Shown: one piece after another, positions 25,473 through 34,523 of the stretch
How positions within the stretch are numbered: position 1 is the first letter of the stretch
Layout: each line of letters starts with the position of its first letter
The notes under the pieces: generated by a model
Seen by the model: the letters and a program-made list of their open reading frames with translations, nothing else
Told to the model about the DNA's origin: nothing
The model's database searches: none
Translations under genes and position numbers: made by a program
Assembly (NCBI GenBank): GCA_903901425.1
Contig: CAIURC010000208.1
Coordinates: 52,094-116,093 of the forward strand
Direction of reading: 5' to 3'
Source: an uncultured Spartobacteria bacterium
GTDB lineage: Bacteria > Verrucomicrobiota > Verrucomicrobiia > Chthoniobacterales > Chthoniobacteraceae
DNA: 64,000 nt

Positions 25473-26567
25473 TCAGCTGATGCGCATCGGCATCAGCACA
25501 TACAGGAAGGGCGACTGGATCTTCAGGACCCCGGGACTCATCTCGTCGATGAGATCCAGAAACACCTCGTCCGTTCCCAGATACCGCAGGGGAGCCATCA
25601 GAAACTCCGGGTTGAACGCGATGGAAAGATCCTTGCCCTTGTAGTTGACCGGCATGGACTCCCGCGCCTCGCCCACGTCGGGAGTGTTGGCAGCGATCTC
25701 CATGTTGTTCCGAGTAAAAACCAGCTTCACCGAGTTGGACTTTTCGCTGGCCAACAGAGAAACCCGGTGCACCGCGTTGAGCAGGAGTTCGCGCTCAAGA
25801 ATCACCCGTTCCCGGGCTTCGCCGGGGATAACCTGGCGGTAATTGGGGTAATTGCCTTCGATCAGTTTCGAAACCAGTTGGGTGTGTCCCACCTCGAACG
25901 AAACTTGGTTGCTCCCCACCTCCATCCGCACCTCACCGTCCTCACCCAGCAACCGTTGGAGTTCGTTCACGCACTTGCTCGGCACAATGATGTCCACCTC
26001 ATGGCTGCGGGGAAACTCCAGCTCGATGTCCACCAACGCCAACCGCCGGCCGTCCGTCGCCACCATCGTCAGCTTGTTCTCCTTAAAGCTGAACAAAATC
26101 CCGTTCAACATGTAGCGCGTCTCGTCCGTGGAGATCGCGTACGCCGTCTTCCGCAAAGCGTCCCGCAACAGCTTCTGGCTGATCTTGAACTCGCGCGCCC
26201 CGTCAAACTGCGGGAATGGCGGGAACTCTTCGGGCGGCAAACCCATGATCTTGAAAAAGCTCTGCCCACACCGGATCGACGCCGCGTGCTTGGAATCCAC
26301 CTCCACCATCACCTCGCTGGAGGGCAGTTCCCGGACAATCGTCGAAAGCCGCCGCGCTGGCAGCGTGGTTGCCCCGTCCTTCTCCACCGCCACCTCCACA
26401 GCACCCGAAATCCCGACATCCAGATCCGTCGTTGTCAGACGCAAGCGCCCGTCTTCCACCTTCAAAAGCACGTTCGAAAGGATCGGAAGCGTCGTCCGCG
26501 AACTGACCACGTTCTGAACAGTCTGCAGACTCTCCATGAGCTTCTCTTTGCTGACGCTGAATTTCAT
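25473..26567 (-). CDS. dnaN: DNA polymerase III beta subunit (sliding clamp)
   Basis: 364 residues from the ATG at 26567, which gives the canonical start MKFSVSKEKL; the longer open frame to 26630 adds residues not seen in clamps. Typical blocks are present in all three clamp domains: SRTTLPILSNVLL, L-TTTDLDVGI, LPARRLSTIVRELP, then YAISTDETRYMLNGILF, MVATDGRRLAL, EGNYPNYRQVIP, and a C-terminal end Y-VLMPMR that forms the peptide-binding pocket. The protein forms the ring that holds polymerase on DNA. The gene is not next to dnaA, recF or gyrB here. No good Shine-Dalgarno is visible before this start. Confidence 0.95.
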   Translation of the reverse strand: MKFSVSKEKLMESLQTVQNVVSSRTTLPILSNVLLKVEDGRLRLTTTDLDVGISGAVEVAVEKDGATTLPARRLSTIVRELPSSEVMVEVDSKHAASIRCGQSFFKIMGLPPEEFPPFPQFDGAREFKISQKLLRDALRKTAYAISTDETRYMLNGILFSFKENKLTMVATDGRRLALVDIELEFPRSHEVDIIVPSKCVNELQRLLGEDGEVRMEVGSNQVSFEVGHTQLVSKLIEGNYPNYRQVIPGEARERVILERELLLNAVHRVSLLASEKSNSVKLVFTRNNMEIAANTPDVGEARESMPVNYKGKDLSIAFNPEFLMAPLRYLGTDEVFLDLIDEMSPGVLKIQSPFLYVLMPMRIS

Positions 26568-26658
26568 AAGAAAAAAGGATCGTGTTAGATGAATGAATGC
26601 AACACGGCTGGCAATCTCTTTCCTCCGCACACCGGCGTGGAACCGCGCCCCCAGCCAT

Positions 26659-27996
26659 TCATTCCGCCGACCCCAGTTCCGTCAAAAGCTCCTGGTTCAA
26701 GCGGATGCCCGCCAGAAAGTTTGCCACCGGAAAGTTCTCGTTCGGCGAATGCGCCCGGCAGTCCGGCAGCGCCAGCCCAAGCAACAACGTTTCCACCCCC
26801 AGCACCCGCTCGAACGTGTTGATGATTGGGATGCTCCCCCCCTCCCGGATCAATGCCACTTGGCCGCCAAAAGTCCGCTCCAAGGCCCGGGTCGCAGCCC
26901 CCCCCCACTCGCCCCTGGGATCCATCAAGTACGGCTGGCCTGCGTGCCCGAGATCCACCTCCAACCGCACCCCAGCCGGACATCTCGCCTCCAAAAACGC
27001 GCGCGCCGCCTCCAAAATCTTTTCCGGCTCCTGCTGCGGCACCAAACGGAACGTCACTTTTGCAAAACCATGGCTCGGGATCACCGTCTTTGTCCCGGCT
27101 CCCTGAAAACCGCCGCCAATTCCGTTCACCTCCGCCGTGGGCCGCGCCCAAATCCGCTCCCGGGCATTGTATCCCGGCTCACCGGTCAACCCCGGTGCCC
27201 CCGTCAATTCCAGCAACTCCCGCTCCCCCATGGGCAGCGCCGCCCACGCTTCACGCTCCCATTCCGCCAAAGGCTCGACCGCATCGTAAAATCCGGGAAT
27301 CGCCACGCGCCCATCCGCATCGTGCAATGCGGCAACCAACCGAGCCACCACACTGAGCGGGTTGGCCACTGCGCCCCCAAAAATCCCGGAGTGCAAATCC
27401 CGGGACGGCCCGCTCACCTTCAATTCCAAGGCCGCCACCCCCCGCAACCCGTAGGTCAACGTCGGGATACCAGCCCCCACCATCCCCGTGTCAGACACCG
27501 CAATCACGTCGCACTGCAACTCTTCCCGGTGTGCCTTCAGAAAATCCTCCAGGTGCGAACTGCCCACTTCCTCCTCTCCTTCCACCAGGAAAATCACGTT
27601 TACCGGCAGCTCCCCCTTCTCCTCCAGAGTCTGCGCAACCCCAAGCACATGGGCAAAAATCTGGCCTTTGTTGTCTGCGGAACCCCGTGCGTAGATCACC
27701 CCGTCCCGGATGGAGGGTTCAAAGGGCGGGCTCTCCCACAACTCCACCGGATCCACGGGCTGCACATCGTAATGCCCGTAAATCAACACCGTCCGAAGAC
27801 CAGGCCGAGGCCGGGACTTGGCCAAAACCACCGGATGCCCGGGGGTCGGCACCACACGGCTCTCCAAGCCCGCCCGGCTGAACCGGCGGCTGAGCCATTC
27901 CGCGCAGGCCACCAAATCTCCACTCCGCTCCGCACTGGTGGACACACTCGGGAACCGTAGAAACTCGCACAATTCATCAACCGGGCTTGGACTCAT
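26659..27996 (-). CDS. M20 family dipeptidase
   Basis: 445 residues. Zinc ligands and catalytic residues of M20 peptidases can be read: YGHYDVQP (His, catalytic Asp), RGSADNKG (bridging Asp), VEGEEEVGS (general base Glu and ligand Glu), S-DTG (Asp), and CRAHSPNE near the end (His). The lid domain contains RDLHSGIFGGAVANP, typical of the M20 dipeptidase branch. The enzyme should cleave dipeptides or small N-acyl peptides in the cytoplasm; no signal peptide is present. It is followed by dnaN on the same strand with a gap of about 90 bases, which may or may not hold a separate promoter. Confidence 0.87.
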   Translation of the reverse strand: MSPSPVDELCEFLRFPSVSTSAERSGDLVACAEWLSRRFSRAGLESRVVPTPGHPVVLAKSRPRPGLRTVLIYGHYDVQPVDPVELWESPPFEPSIRDGVIYARGSADNKGQIFAHVLGVAQTLEEKGELPVNVIFLVEGEEEVGSSHLEDFLKAHREELQCDVIAVSDTGMVGAGIPTLTYGLRGVAALELKVSGPSRDLHSGIFGGAVANPLSVVARLVAALHDADGRVAIPGFYDAVEPLAEWEREAWAALPMGERELLELTGAPGLTGEPGYNARERIWARPTAEVNGIGGGFQGAGTKTVIPSHGFAKVTFRLVPQQEPEKILEAARAFLEARCPAGVRLEVDLGHAGQPYLMDPRGEWGGAATRALERTFGGQVALIREGGSIPIINTFERVLGVETLLLGLALPDCRAHSPNENFPVANFLAGIRLNQELLTELGSAE

Positions 27997-28226
27997 GCCC
28001 CGAACCTAGACCGGATCCCTTTTCTGCTCAACGCCCAGTTCCAACCGGTTTGACCGGGCACAGGCAAAATCCGGCCCCAGCCAGTGCCATCCATCGCCCC
28101 AACCCGGCTCCTCCAGACCCGCACCCCGTGCCAATCCGGATTTTCACTGGCCACTTCCATTGACACCCCTCACTTTTGCCTGCCATTTCCAAAGCCGCCC
28201 GCTACAGTCCCCGCCCCTTGCTTTCT

Positions 28227-30047
28227 ATGTACCGCACCACGTCTTGCAACAGCCTGCGACCCGAACACGCCGGACAAACCGCCACGCTGGCCGGCTGGGT
28301 CAGCTCCCGCCGCGACCATGGCGGCGTCATTTTCATCGACCTCCGCGACCGCGAAGGCCTCACCCAAGTCGTTTTCCGACCCGAGGAAAATGCCGAACTG
28401 GCCCAAGCTTCACACTCGCTCCGCAGCGAGGACGTCATCTCCGTCTCCGGACGCGTCGCCCAGCGCTTGGCGGGCACCGAGAACCCGAGGCTGGCAACGG
28501 GCGCCATTGAACTGGTGGCCTCCGAACTGCGCGTTCTGAACAAGGCCGATGTCCCGCCCTTCCCCATCGACTCCGATTCGGGCAACGAGGATCTCCGCCT
28601 CGAACACCGCTACCTGGACCTGCGCAGGCCCATGATGACCCGCAACCTCAAGCTGCGGCATCGTGTGACCAAAACCATCCGCGATTTTCTGGATGTGGAA
28701 GGCTTCCTCGAAATTGAGACCCCCGTCCTCTCCAAATCCACTCCCGAGGGCGCCCGCGACTTTCTGGTGCCCAGCCGGCTCAGCCCAGGCCGCTTCTACG
28801 CCCTGCCCCAGGCCCCGCAGCAGTACAAACAGTTGCTCATGGTCGGCGGTCTGGAAAAATACTTCCAAGTCGCAAAATGTTTCCGGGACGAAGATCTGCG
28901 CGCCGACCGCCAACCGGAATTCACCCAGATCGACCTCGAAGCCTCGTTTGTCACCCCGGAGGACATCTACAAGCTGGTCGAGGGCCTGCTGGGAAGCGTG
29001 TTCAAAGCCGCAAAAAACATCGATATCCCCACCCCGTTCCCGCGCCTGACCTATCAGGACGCCATGAACCGCTTCGGAAGCGACAAGCCCGACACGCGGT
29101 TTGCCATGGAACTCACCGCGCTCGATGACGTGTTCGCTGCAAGCCAGTTCAAGGTGTTCCGGGGCGCACTCGACTCCGGTGGCTGCGTCAAAGCCATCAA
29201 CGCAAAACAGTTCGCCTCCATCACCACCGGCCAGATCGAGGATCTGACCCAGATGGCCAAAAACTTTGGCGCAAAAGGCCTCGCTTTCATCAAGGTCGAA
29301 AACGGCGAATGGAAGTCCCCCATCGTCAAGTTCTTCTCCGAAACCGAAAAAGCCGCGCTCACTGAACGCCTCCAGATCCAGGAAGGCGACCTCATCCTCT
29401 TCGGCGCCGACCGCTGGGAAATCGTCTGCGAAGTGCTCGGACGCATCCGGCTCCGTGTCCTCGAAATCCAGCGCGCTCAACTCCGCGCGGGGCACACTTT
29501 CGCCGAACCCCTGCCCCCGCACCTCAGCCCGGGATTTGAAGAAAAACTCAACTTCCTCTGGGTGGTCGACTTCCCGCTGCTGGCTTTCAGCGCGGAGGAA
29601 AACAAGTGGAACGCTGTCCACCACCCCTTCACCCGGCCCTTGGCCGAGGACCTCAGCCTGCTCGAATCCGGCCAGTTCGAAAAGGTCCGGGCACAGGCCT
29701 ACGACGTGGTTCTCAACGGCGTGGAGGTCGGCGGCGGCTCCATCCGGATTCACGAACCCGCTCTGCAGTCCCGGATGTTCGACGTGCTCGGCGTGGATGC
29801 CGAACACCAGCAACTCATGTTCGGCCACATCCTCAAGGCGTTCAGCTTCGGCGCTCCCCCGCATGGCGGCCTCGCATTGGGCCTCGACCGCCTCGTCATG
29901 CTCCTGTGCGGCGCCGACAGCATCCGCGATGTGATCGCGTTCCCGAAAAACAACCGGGGCTGCGATCTCATGTCCGATTCCCCAAGCGAAGTGGATTTCA
30001 AGCAACTGCGCGAACTCTACATCCAGAGCACCGCCAAAAAGAGCTGA
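28227..30047 (+). CDS. aspS: Aspartyl-tRNA synthetase
   Basis: 606 residues from the ATG at 28227 ([10 protein letters not shown]), the usual bacterial AspRS size. The N-terminal OB-fold anticodon domain has [22 protein letters not shown]. Class II motif 2 is seen in [18 protein letters not shown], and a GAD insertion domain follows. Motif 3 is [13 protein letters not shown] near the C-terminus, followed by [11 protein letters not shown]. It charges tRNA-Asp in the cytoplasm; whether it also charges tRNA-Asn cannot be told, although gatC and gatA at 57.6-59.4 kb show that an amidotransferase route exists. The region 27997-28226 upstream holds no gene. Confidence 0.95.
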   Translation: MYRTTSCNSLRPEHAGQTATLAGWVSSRRDHGGVIFIDLRDREGLTQVVFRPEENAELAQASHSLRSEDVISVSGRVAQRLAGTENPRLATGAIELVASELRVLNKADVPPFPIDSDSGNEDLRLEHRYLDLRRPMMTRNLKLRHRVTKTIRDFLDVEGFLEIETPVLSKSTPEGARDFLVPSRLSPGRFYALPQAPQQYKQLLMVGGLEKYFQVAKCFRDEDLRADRQPEFTQIDLEASFVTPEDIYKLVEGLLGSVFKAAKNIDIPTPFPRLTYQDAMNRFGSDKPDTRFAMELTALDDVFAASQFKVFRGALDSGGCVKAINAKQFASITTGQIEDLTQMAKNFGAKGLAFIKVENGEWKSPIVKFFSETEKAALTERLQIQEGDLILFGADRWEIVCEVLGRIRLRVLEIQRAQLRAGHTFAEPLPPHLSPGFEEKLNFLWVVDFPLLAFSAEENKWNAVHHPFTRPLAEDLSLLESGQFEKVRAQAYDVVLNGVEVGGGSIRIHEPALQSRMFDVLGVDAEHQQLMFGHILKAFSFGAPPHGGLALGLDRLVMLLCGADSIRDVIAFPKNNRGCDLMSDSPSEVDFKQLRELYIQSTAKKS

Positions 30048-30111
30048 TCGGTCCACCCAAACTCCAGCCGCTCCGGGGCCACCCAGCTTTTCCACGGCGC
30101 TCCTCCCCCTC

Positions 30112-30663
30112 ATGCACCGTCACGCCTTCGTAACCGCCGCCGCTTTCCTGGCCCCGGTTGCCGGCCTGCTGGCCCAGCAATCCCGTCAGATCGACCTGCC
30201 CTTCAAGCTCACCTGGGGCGAGTCGTCGGAACGGATCGAAAAAATGATCCGGGGCGCCGCCGCAAAGATCTCCAACCGCCGCCTTGAACGCGGCGGAATC
30301 GAGGCCTGGGAAGTGGAAGGCATCGCCGTCGAAGCCCTGCGCAAAACCCTGTTCCGTTTTCAGAACGATCAACTCGTGGGCCTCGAACTCCAGTACCGCG
30401 GCCCCACCGATTCCAACGGCCGCGAGACCTGGTCCGAGGAACGGTACGCCGATTTCATGGGCCGCTGGCGGCGCAACCTCGACCAGCAGTACGGTTCCGG
30501 CCAGCTCATCACCCGGAAAACCGGGGCCGAAGGCGACGTCTCCCAAACCCTTTCCGGCTACCGCTGGACCCTCGGCAACACCACCGTGGACCTGATTTGT
30601 TTCACCGCAGAACGTGGCCCGGAACGGTTCCAGACCCTGAGCGTCCATTACCGCCTGTTTTGA
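30112..30663 (+). CDS. Small secreted protein of unknown function
   Basis: 183 residues with a signal peptide (M-H-R-H then an Ala/Phe/Leu core, cleavage near L-L-A-Q). The mature part begins LPFKLTWGESSERIEKMI and has alternating strands and helices, including VEALRKTLFRFQ and GLELQYRG. The layout of a short N-terminal sequence-threshold helix followed by a comparison strand recalls small periplasmic domains that read out calcium or turnover, but I recognise no family. It lies 64 bases after aspS on the same strand and ends just before the repeat array at 30692. Confidence 0.6.
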   Translation: MHRHAFVTAAAFLAPVAGLLAQQSRQIDLPFKLTWGESSERIEKMIRGAAAKISNRRLERGGIEAWEVEGIAVEALRKTLFRFQNDQLVGLELQYRGPTDSNGRETWSEERYADFMGRWRRNLDQQYGSGQLITRKTGAEGDVSQTLSGYRWTLGNTTVDLICFTAERGPERFQTLSVHYRLF

Positions 30664-30691
30664 AGCGGCTTGCCCCATCCGGGGGGCGCCT

Positions 30692-30734
30692 TATGGACTC
30701 TATGGACTCTATGGACTCTATGGACTCTATGGAC
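30692..30734. repeat. Tandem nine-base repeats (tatggactc), array 2
   Basis: Four perfect copies of tatggactc and a partial fifth (tatggac) fill most of the gap between the convergent stops at 30663 and 30744. The unit shares the ATGGAC core and nine-base period of the array at 19902-19947. Confidence 0.88.
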
Positions 30735-30743
30735 GGCCTCTTC

Positions 30744-31223
30744 TCAGATCGCCCCAAGGACCTGCTCCAAGTGCGTCTTCGGACTCACCTTCCTAAATAC
30801 CGCCTCCAGCTTTCCATCCGCACCAATCACAAAGGTCGAGCGCTCGGTGCCCATGGAGGTCCGGCCGTACATCTTTTTTTCCACCCACACCCCGTAGGCC
30901 CGCACTAACTCGCCCGATTCATCGCTCAACAACGGAAACGGCAACCCCTCCTTCTCAATAAACTTCCGGTGGCTCGCCGGCCCGTCTGTGCTCACCCCAA
31001 ACACAACGGCCCGCCCAGAAACCTCCCCCCAGTGATCCCGCAACGCACACGCCTGCTGCGTGCAACCCGGCGTCAGGTCCCTCGGATAAAAGTACAACAC
31101 CACCCGCTTCCCGCGGAACTGGGACAGCGTCACAGAGGTGCCCTCCCCGTACTCGCCACCCACTGCCACCGCCTTGAAATCGGGAGCCAAAGCCCCCACG
31201 TCCAAACTGCTCGGTTCGCTCAT
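30744..31223 (-). CDS. bcp: Thioredoxin-dependent peroxiredoxin (Bcp type)
   Basis: 159 residues. The AhpC/TSA fold is plain: VGALAPDF, the RGKRVVLYFYPRD strand, then TPGCTQQAC with the peroxidatic cysteine and a second cysteine five positions later, as in one class of Bcp/PrxQ enzymes. VFGVSTD, the K-EGLPFPLLSD loop and a RSTFVIGADG strand complete the pattern. The enzyme reduces hydrogen peroxide and organic peroxides in the cytoplasm using thioredoxin. The gene converges on the secreted protein gene at 30112 and is divergent from pgsA. Confidence 0.9.
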   Translation of the reverse strand: MSEPSSLDVGALAPDFKAVAVGGEYGEGTSVTLSQFRGKRVVLYFYPRDLTPGCTQQACALRDHWGEVSGRAVVFGVSTDGPASHRKFIEKEGLPFPLLSDESGELVRAYGVWVEKKMYGRTSMGTERSTFVIGADGKLEAVFRKVSPKTHLEQVLGAI

Positions 31224-31340
31224 TCCACCTTACTCCCCGATCCAGCCCACCTTGCTCAAGGCAATTCACCAACCCTGAATCCAAACGCCCAGACCGCCAA
31301 CGGATTGCGTTCCCGTACGGTTTGGATTTTGATTCCCACC

Positions 31341-31973
31341 ATGACCACGGCGAACAAGATCACCATTCTGAGGATCCTCCTGATCCCGGTGTTTGCCACG
31401 CTCGCCGTCTACTACGGGCAGGGGGTCAAGGCTGGCACGCCCAACGAATGGATGCGCTGGTCCACCATCGCCGTCTTTGTCCTCGCCGCCGCAAGCGACG
31501 GACTCGATGGGTACATCGCTCGCCGGTACAACCAGAAAAGCGCGCTCGGCGTTATCCTCGATCCGATCGCCGACAAGGGCCTCCTTCTCACCGCCATCGT
31601 CACCCTCAGCTTCAGCAACTGGAGCCTCGAATTCCCACTCTGGTTTCCCATCGCCATCATTTCCCGCGACCTCATCGTCCTTTCCGGCGCCGTCACACTC
31701 CGCCTGCTTTCCGGCGATGTCCGCGTCCGCCCCAAGTGGAGCGGCAAAACCGCGACCGCCCTGCAGATGACCGCCATCAGCCTCGCGATGCTGCAACCTC
31801 CATTCCTGCTAAATCCCGTCCCCTGGTTTCCGAGCCTGGCTGCCTCCGATGTCGCTCCAATCCTGGCCGGGTTTTTCACCCTCCTCTCCGGCACCCAGTA
31901 CGTCATCGACGGAATCCGCAATGCCCATGCTGAAGGACACGGCGATCCGAAACCCTTCTGGGATCCGCACTGA
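31341..31973 (+). CDS. pgsA: CDP-diacylglycerol-glycerol-3-phosphate phosphatidyltransferase
   Basis: 210 residues from the ATG at 31341, which starts MTTANKITILRI; the open frame extends upstream to 30969 only as a shadow. The CDP-alcohol phosphatidyltransferase motif is complete: DG-x2-AR-x8-G-x3-D-x3-D, read as DGYIARR then GVILDPIAD. Several membrane helices flank it. The enzyme makes phosphatidylglycerol phosphate, the first step to phosphatidylglycerol and cardiolipin. PgsA is preferred over related CAPT enzymes because of the N-terminal start and length. The downstream SOUL-domain gene starts 43 bases later and may be co-transcribed. Confidence 0.85.
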   Translation: MTTANKITILRILLIPVFATLAVYYGQGVKAGTPNEWMRWSTIAVFVLAAASDGLDGYIARRYNQKSALGVILDPIADKGLLLTAIVTLSFSNWSLEFPLWFPIAIISRDLIVLSGAVTLRLLSGDVRVRPKWSGKTATALQMTAISLAMLQPPFLLNPVPWFPSLAASDVAPILAGFFTLLSGTQYVIDGIRNAHAEGHGDPKPFWDPH

Positions 31974-32016
31974 GCCCCGGTTTGCGTTCCCGGCACGAAG
32001 AGGTAGGGTATTGCCA

Positions 32017-32577
32017 ATGCGGTTTTCCCTGCTTCTCATTGCGCTCTTGATCCCATCCTTTCTACACGGAACCGAGGAAGCCTATCCCCGCACCCCGGCG
32101 GGTACCCTCGAGACCAAAACCCTCCCGGCCGCCCGCCTCCTCCGTACCAGTTCGCCCAAGGGATACTTCGAGTCGAACAACGGACTTTTCATGAACCTTT
32201 TCCGGTACATTCAGGCCAACCGGATCCCGATGACCGCCCCGGTGGAGGCAGGCATCCAACCGGGTACCATGTTCTTTTACGTGCATTCCACCCGGCGCGA
32301 ACGCCTCGATTCCTCCAATGGAGTTGACCCCGTGGAGGCTCCAGCACGATCCGTCGCTGCCATCGGCGTGCGCGGTTCCTACACCAAGAAAAACTTCGAC
32401 ACCGCCCTCACCCAACTCAAAGCCTGGCTGGCCCAACGTCCCGCCTTGATTCCCCAAGGCGAGCCTTACGCCGTTTACTGGAACAGCCCCTTCGTCCCGG
32501 GATTCCTCAAACATTCCGAGGTCCACATTCCCCTCGCCCCGGCTTCCGATCGTTCCAAGTCCGTGCCCGTCCACTGA
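32017..32577 (+). CDS. Exported SOUL heme-binding family protein
   Basis: 186 residues from the ATG at 32017, chosen because it begins a signal peptide (MRFSLLLIALLIPSF). The SOUL/HBP pattern is recognisable: a F-x-NLF-RYIQ helix, IPMTAPVEAG, a FYVHS strand, the V-A-AIGVRGSYTKKNFD-A segment and YAVYWNSPFVPGF. Members bind heme or tetrapyrroles or have unknown function. Export to the periplasm is inferred from the signal peptide. It follows pgsA by 43 bases on the same strand. A longer frame to 31849 overlaps pgsA and is not used. Confidence 0.75.
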   Translation: MRFSLLLIALLIPSFLHGTEEAYPRTPAGTLETKTLPAARLLRTSSPKGYFESNNGLFMNLFRYIQANRIPMTAPVEAGIQPGTMFFYVHSTRRERLDSSNGVDPVEAPARSVAAIGVRGSYTKKNFDTALTQLKAWLAQRPALIPQGEPYAVYWNSPFVPGFLKHSEVHIPLAPASDRSKSVPVH

Positions 32578-32667
32578 ATGCACGGGGGATCCGTCCTCAA
32601 CCAAAGCGGGAGTCTGCCCGGTGGGATCCGGCGAAGCGAAGGACAGAACGGCAAGGGAGACAGGCCT

Positions 32668-34215
32668 TCAATTCGCCTTCACTTTCCGTTTCCGCTTTGT
32701 GTTTTCACCCTTTTCTGACGGGGCAGAATCCGGCTCAGGGGTCTTGCCTTTGCGCAACTTCCCCCCTGAAAGCAGCGTCTCCCATCCGGATGGTTTCATC
32801 TCCGAGAAATGCTCGTTCGGCTCAGGCAGGGTCTTTCGCCAGTCCTCCAAGCTCGCCTTCATCCTTTGCGCCACTTCTGGAAATTCCGAAGCCAAGTTGT
32901 CCGTTTCCATCATGTGCTTTTGCAGATCGTACAGCTCGAGACGACTGCCGTCGGGGTTCATCAGCAATTTCCACGGTCCCTCCCGCATCGCCAGACGCGG
33001 ACTAAATTGCAGCGGGGAACCGGTCTGCCCGCCACGCTGTTCCCAAAACAGCGCCTTTTCTCGCGCAAACGACTGCCCCAAGAACGCCTTGCTCAAATCT
33101 TCTCCATCGCCTTTGAATTCCTGCGGCACCGCAACATTCGCCAAACCCAGCAGGCTGGGCAGCAGGTCCACTCCGCTGACAGTCAGCGCGCGATCCACGG
33201 TCCCACGGGGAATCCCGCCCTTTGGCCATGAGATGATGAAGGGCACGCGGATGCCACCATCGTAGAGACTGCGTTTCTGCCCGCGGAAGACCCCCGTGGA
33301 GCCCACACCACTGTGCATCGCTTTGGAGATGTGGATGGTCTCGGGACCGTTGTCGCTGCTGAAGACCAGAATGGTGTTCTCGTAGGTTCCCATCTCCTTG
33401 AGTTTCTGAATGAGACGCCCGATCTGGGCGTCCATCTCCGTGACCGAAGGATAGTAGATCTCCTGCGGGGTGCTGACGTCCGCACCCACTCCCTTCCGTA
33501 AACCGGCATCGTGGAGTCTACCGTTGCTTCTGAATTCCTTGTAGCCCTCGCGCTGCTCCTTGGAGGGGCTCAGGGAAGCGTGGGGCACCATGAACCAAAT
33601 GTTGATGAAAACCGGCCCCTGCTTGTTCCGCTCCAGAAAATCGAGACTGGCACTCATGATCCACTCGCTGGAACGGGCGTTTTTGCCCTCGCCCCAAGGG
33701 AGTTTCTTTTCCAACTCATCAAAACTCGGCCCGGTGGCAACGTGCGCACGCGATTCGTCAAAACCATACCGGCTAATCGGAGGAGCACTCGGATCGGTGA
33801 TGGAATCCAGGTGCCATTTGCCAAAATGGCCAGTTGCATATCCCTGCTCTTTGAGAATTCGCGCCAGATTGGGCTGCGCCGGATCGACAAACTTGGCGTT
33901 GCCTTTTTCGTCTCCATCCTCGCCAAGAGCCCCAAAGACGCGCAGGCGCGAGGGAAACTGGCCAGTCATAAAGGCCGCCCGCGAAGGCGAACACACCGGC
34001 GAGTTCACGTAAAATTGGGTGTAAAGTCTGCCATCGGCCGCCATCGCATCCAGATTCGGTGTGCGGATATGCGGGTGCCCGTAACAGCCCAAATCTCCCC
34101 ACCCAAGATCATCCGCAAGAATGAAGATGATGTTCGGCTTGGCGGCTTCAGCAGCGTCCAACGCAGCGAGCGGCGCAATCAGCAGGGCGGTCAGAATGGC
34201 GAGTGCGGTTTTCAT
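32668..34215 (-). CDS. Secreted sulfatase (arylsulfatase type)
   Basis: 515 residues from the ATG at 34215, which begins the signal peptide MKTALAILTALL; the frame runs 70 codons further without one. The metal site starts N-IIFILADDLGWGDLGCYG, and the formylglycine site is the canonical CSPSR in SPVCSPSRAAFMTG. Further blocks are GKWHLDS, FSSDNGPE with the metal-binding Asp/Asn, and the glycine-rich RVPFIISWPKGG. The C-terminus is Lys/Arg-rich and lacks an added domain. It should hydrolyse sulfate esters on a glycan or aromatic substrate outside the cytoplasm. It is transcribed away from the CotH gene. Confidence 0.87.
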   Translation of the reverse strand: MKTALAILTALLIAPLAALDAAEAAKPNIIFILADDLGWGDLGCYGHPHIRTPNLDAMAADGRLYTQFYVNSPVCSPSRAAFMTGQFPSRLRVFGALGEDGDEKGNAKFVDPAQPNLARILKEQGYATGHFGKWHLDSITDPSAPPISRYGFDESRAHVATGPSFDELEKKLPWGEGKNARSSEWIMSASLDFLERNKQGPVFINIWFMVPHASLSPSKEQREGYKEFRSNGRLHDAGLRKGVGADVSTPQEIYYPSVTEMDAQIGRLIQKLKEMGTYENTILVFSSDNGPETIHISKAMHSGVGSTGVFRGQKRSLYDGGIRVPFIISWPKGGIPRGTVDRALTVSGVDLLPSLLGLANVAVPQEFKGDGEDLSKAFLGQSFAREKALFWEQRGGQTGSPLQFSPRLAMREGPWKLLMNPDGSRLELYDLQKHMMETDNLASEFPEVAQRMKASLEDWRKTLPEPNEHFSEMKPSGWETLLSGGKLRKGKTPEPDSAPSEKGENTKRKRKVKAN

Positions 34216-34523
34216 GGTGGAACTTCTTCGTTCGGTAGAATCACGCCCCCTTTTCCGAGTCGCGCAAACCTTCCAGATCTGCCCGTTGAAACTCCGCACC
34301 CACCGCAGAGTTTCAGAAAAATCCGGTCCCACAGTGCATCCCCTGAAAACGACACATGGATCAGGCTCGCAGCCCCCTCGCACCGGCCATGCAGCAGAAA
34401 AAAGGAGCCACTGAGGAAAAAGCACCCTTCCAGAAAAACGTCGTTTTGGTTAATTTATCCCACAATTAAACCTAAACACTTCCCTTTTCCAGCAGTCGAT
34501 GGCATCCTGCGCTGCGGTTCCAA
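34216..34523. other. Divergent intergenic region with AT-rich patch
   Basis: 308 bases between the divergent sulfatase and CotH-domain genes. No gene is seen. An AT-rich patch at about 34445-34475 contains an imperfect inverted repeat (ggttaatt and aattaaacc) and is the best place for the CotH-gene promoter. Confidence 0.4.

Noticed and set aside
25473..26567. Origin of replication at dnaN
   Set aside because: dnaN is isolated from dnaA here, and no cluster of DnaA boxes is visible around it.
30692..30734. CRISPR array
   Set aside because: The nine-base units are in direct tandem without spacers and no cas genes are near.
34445..34475. Possible DnaA box (ttatcccaca) and origin of replication
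   Set aside because: It has an extra base compared with the DnaA box, stands alone, and no dnaA or gidA-type genes are near.
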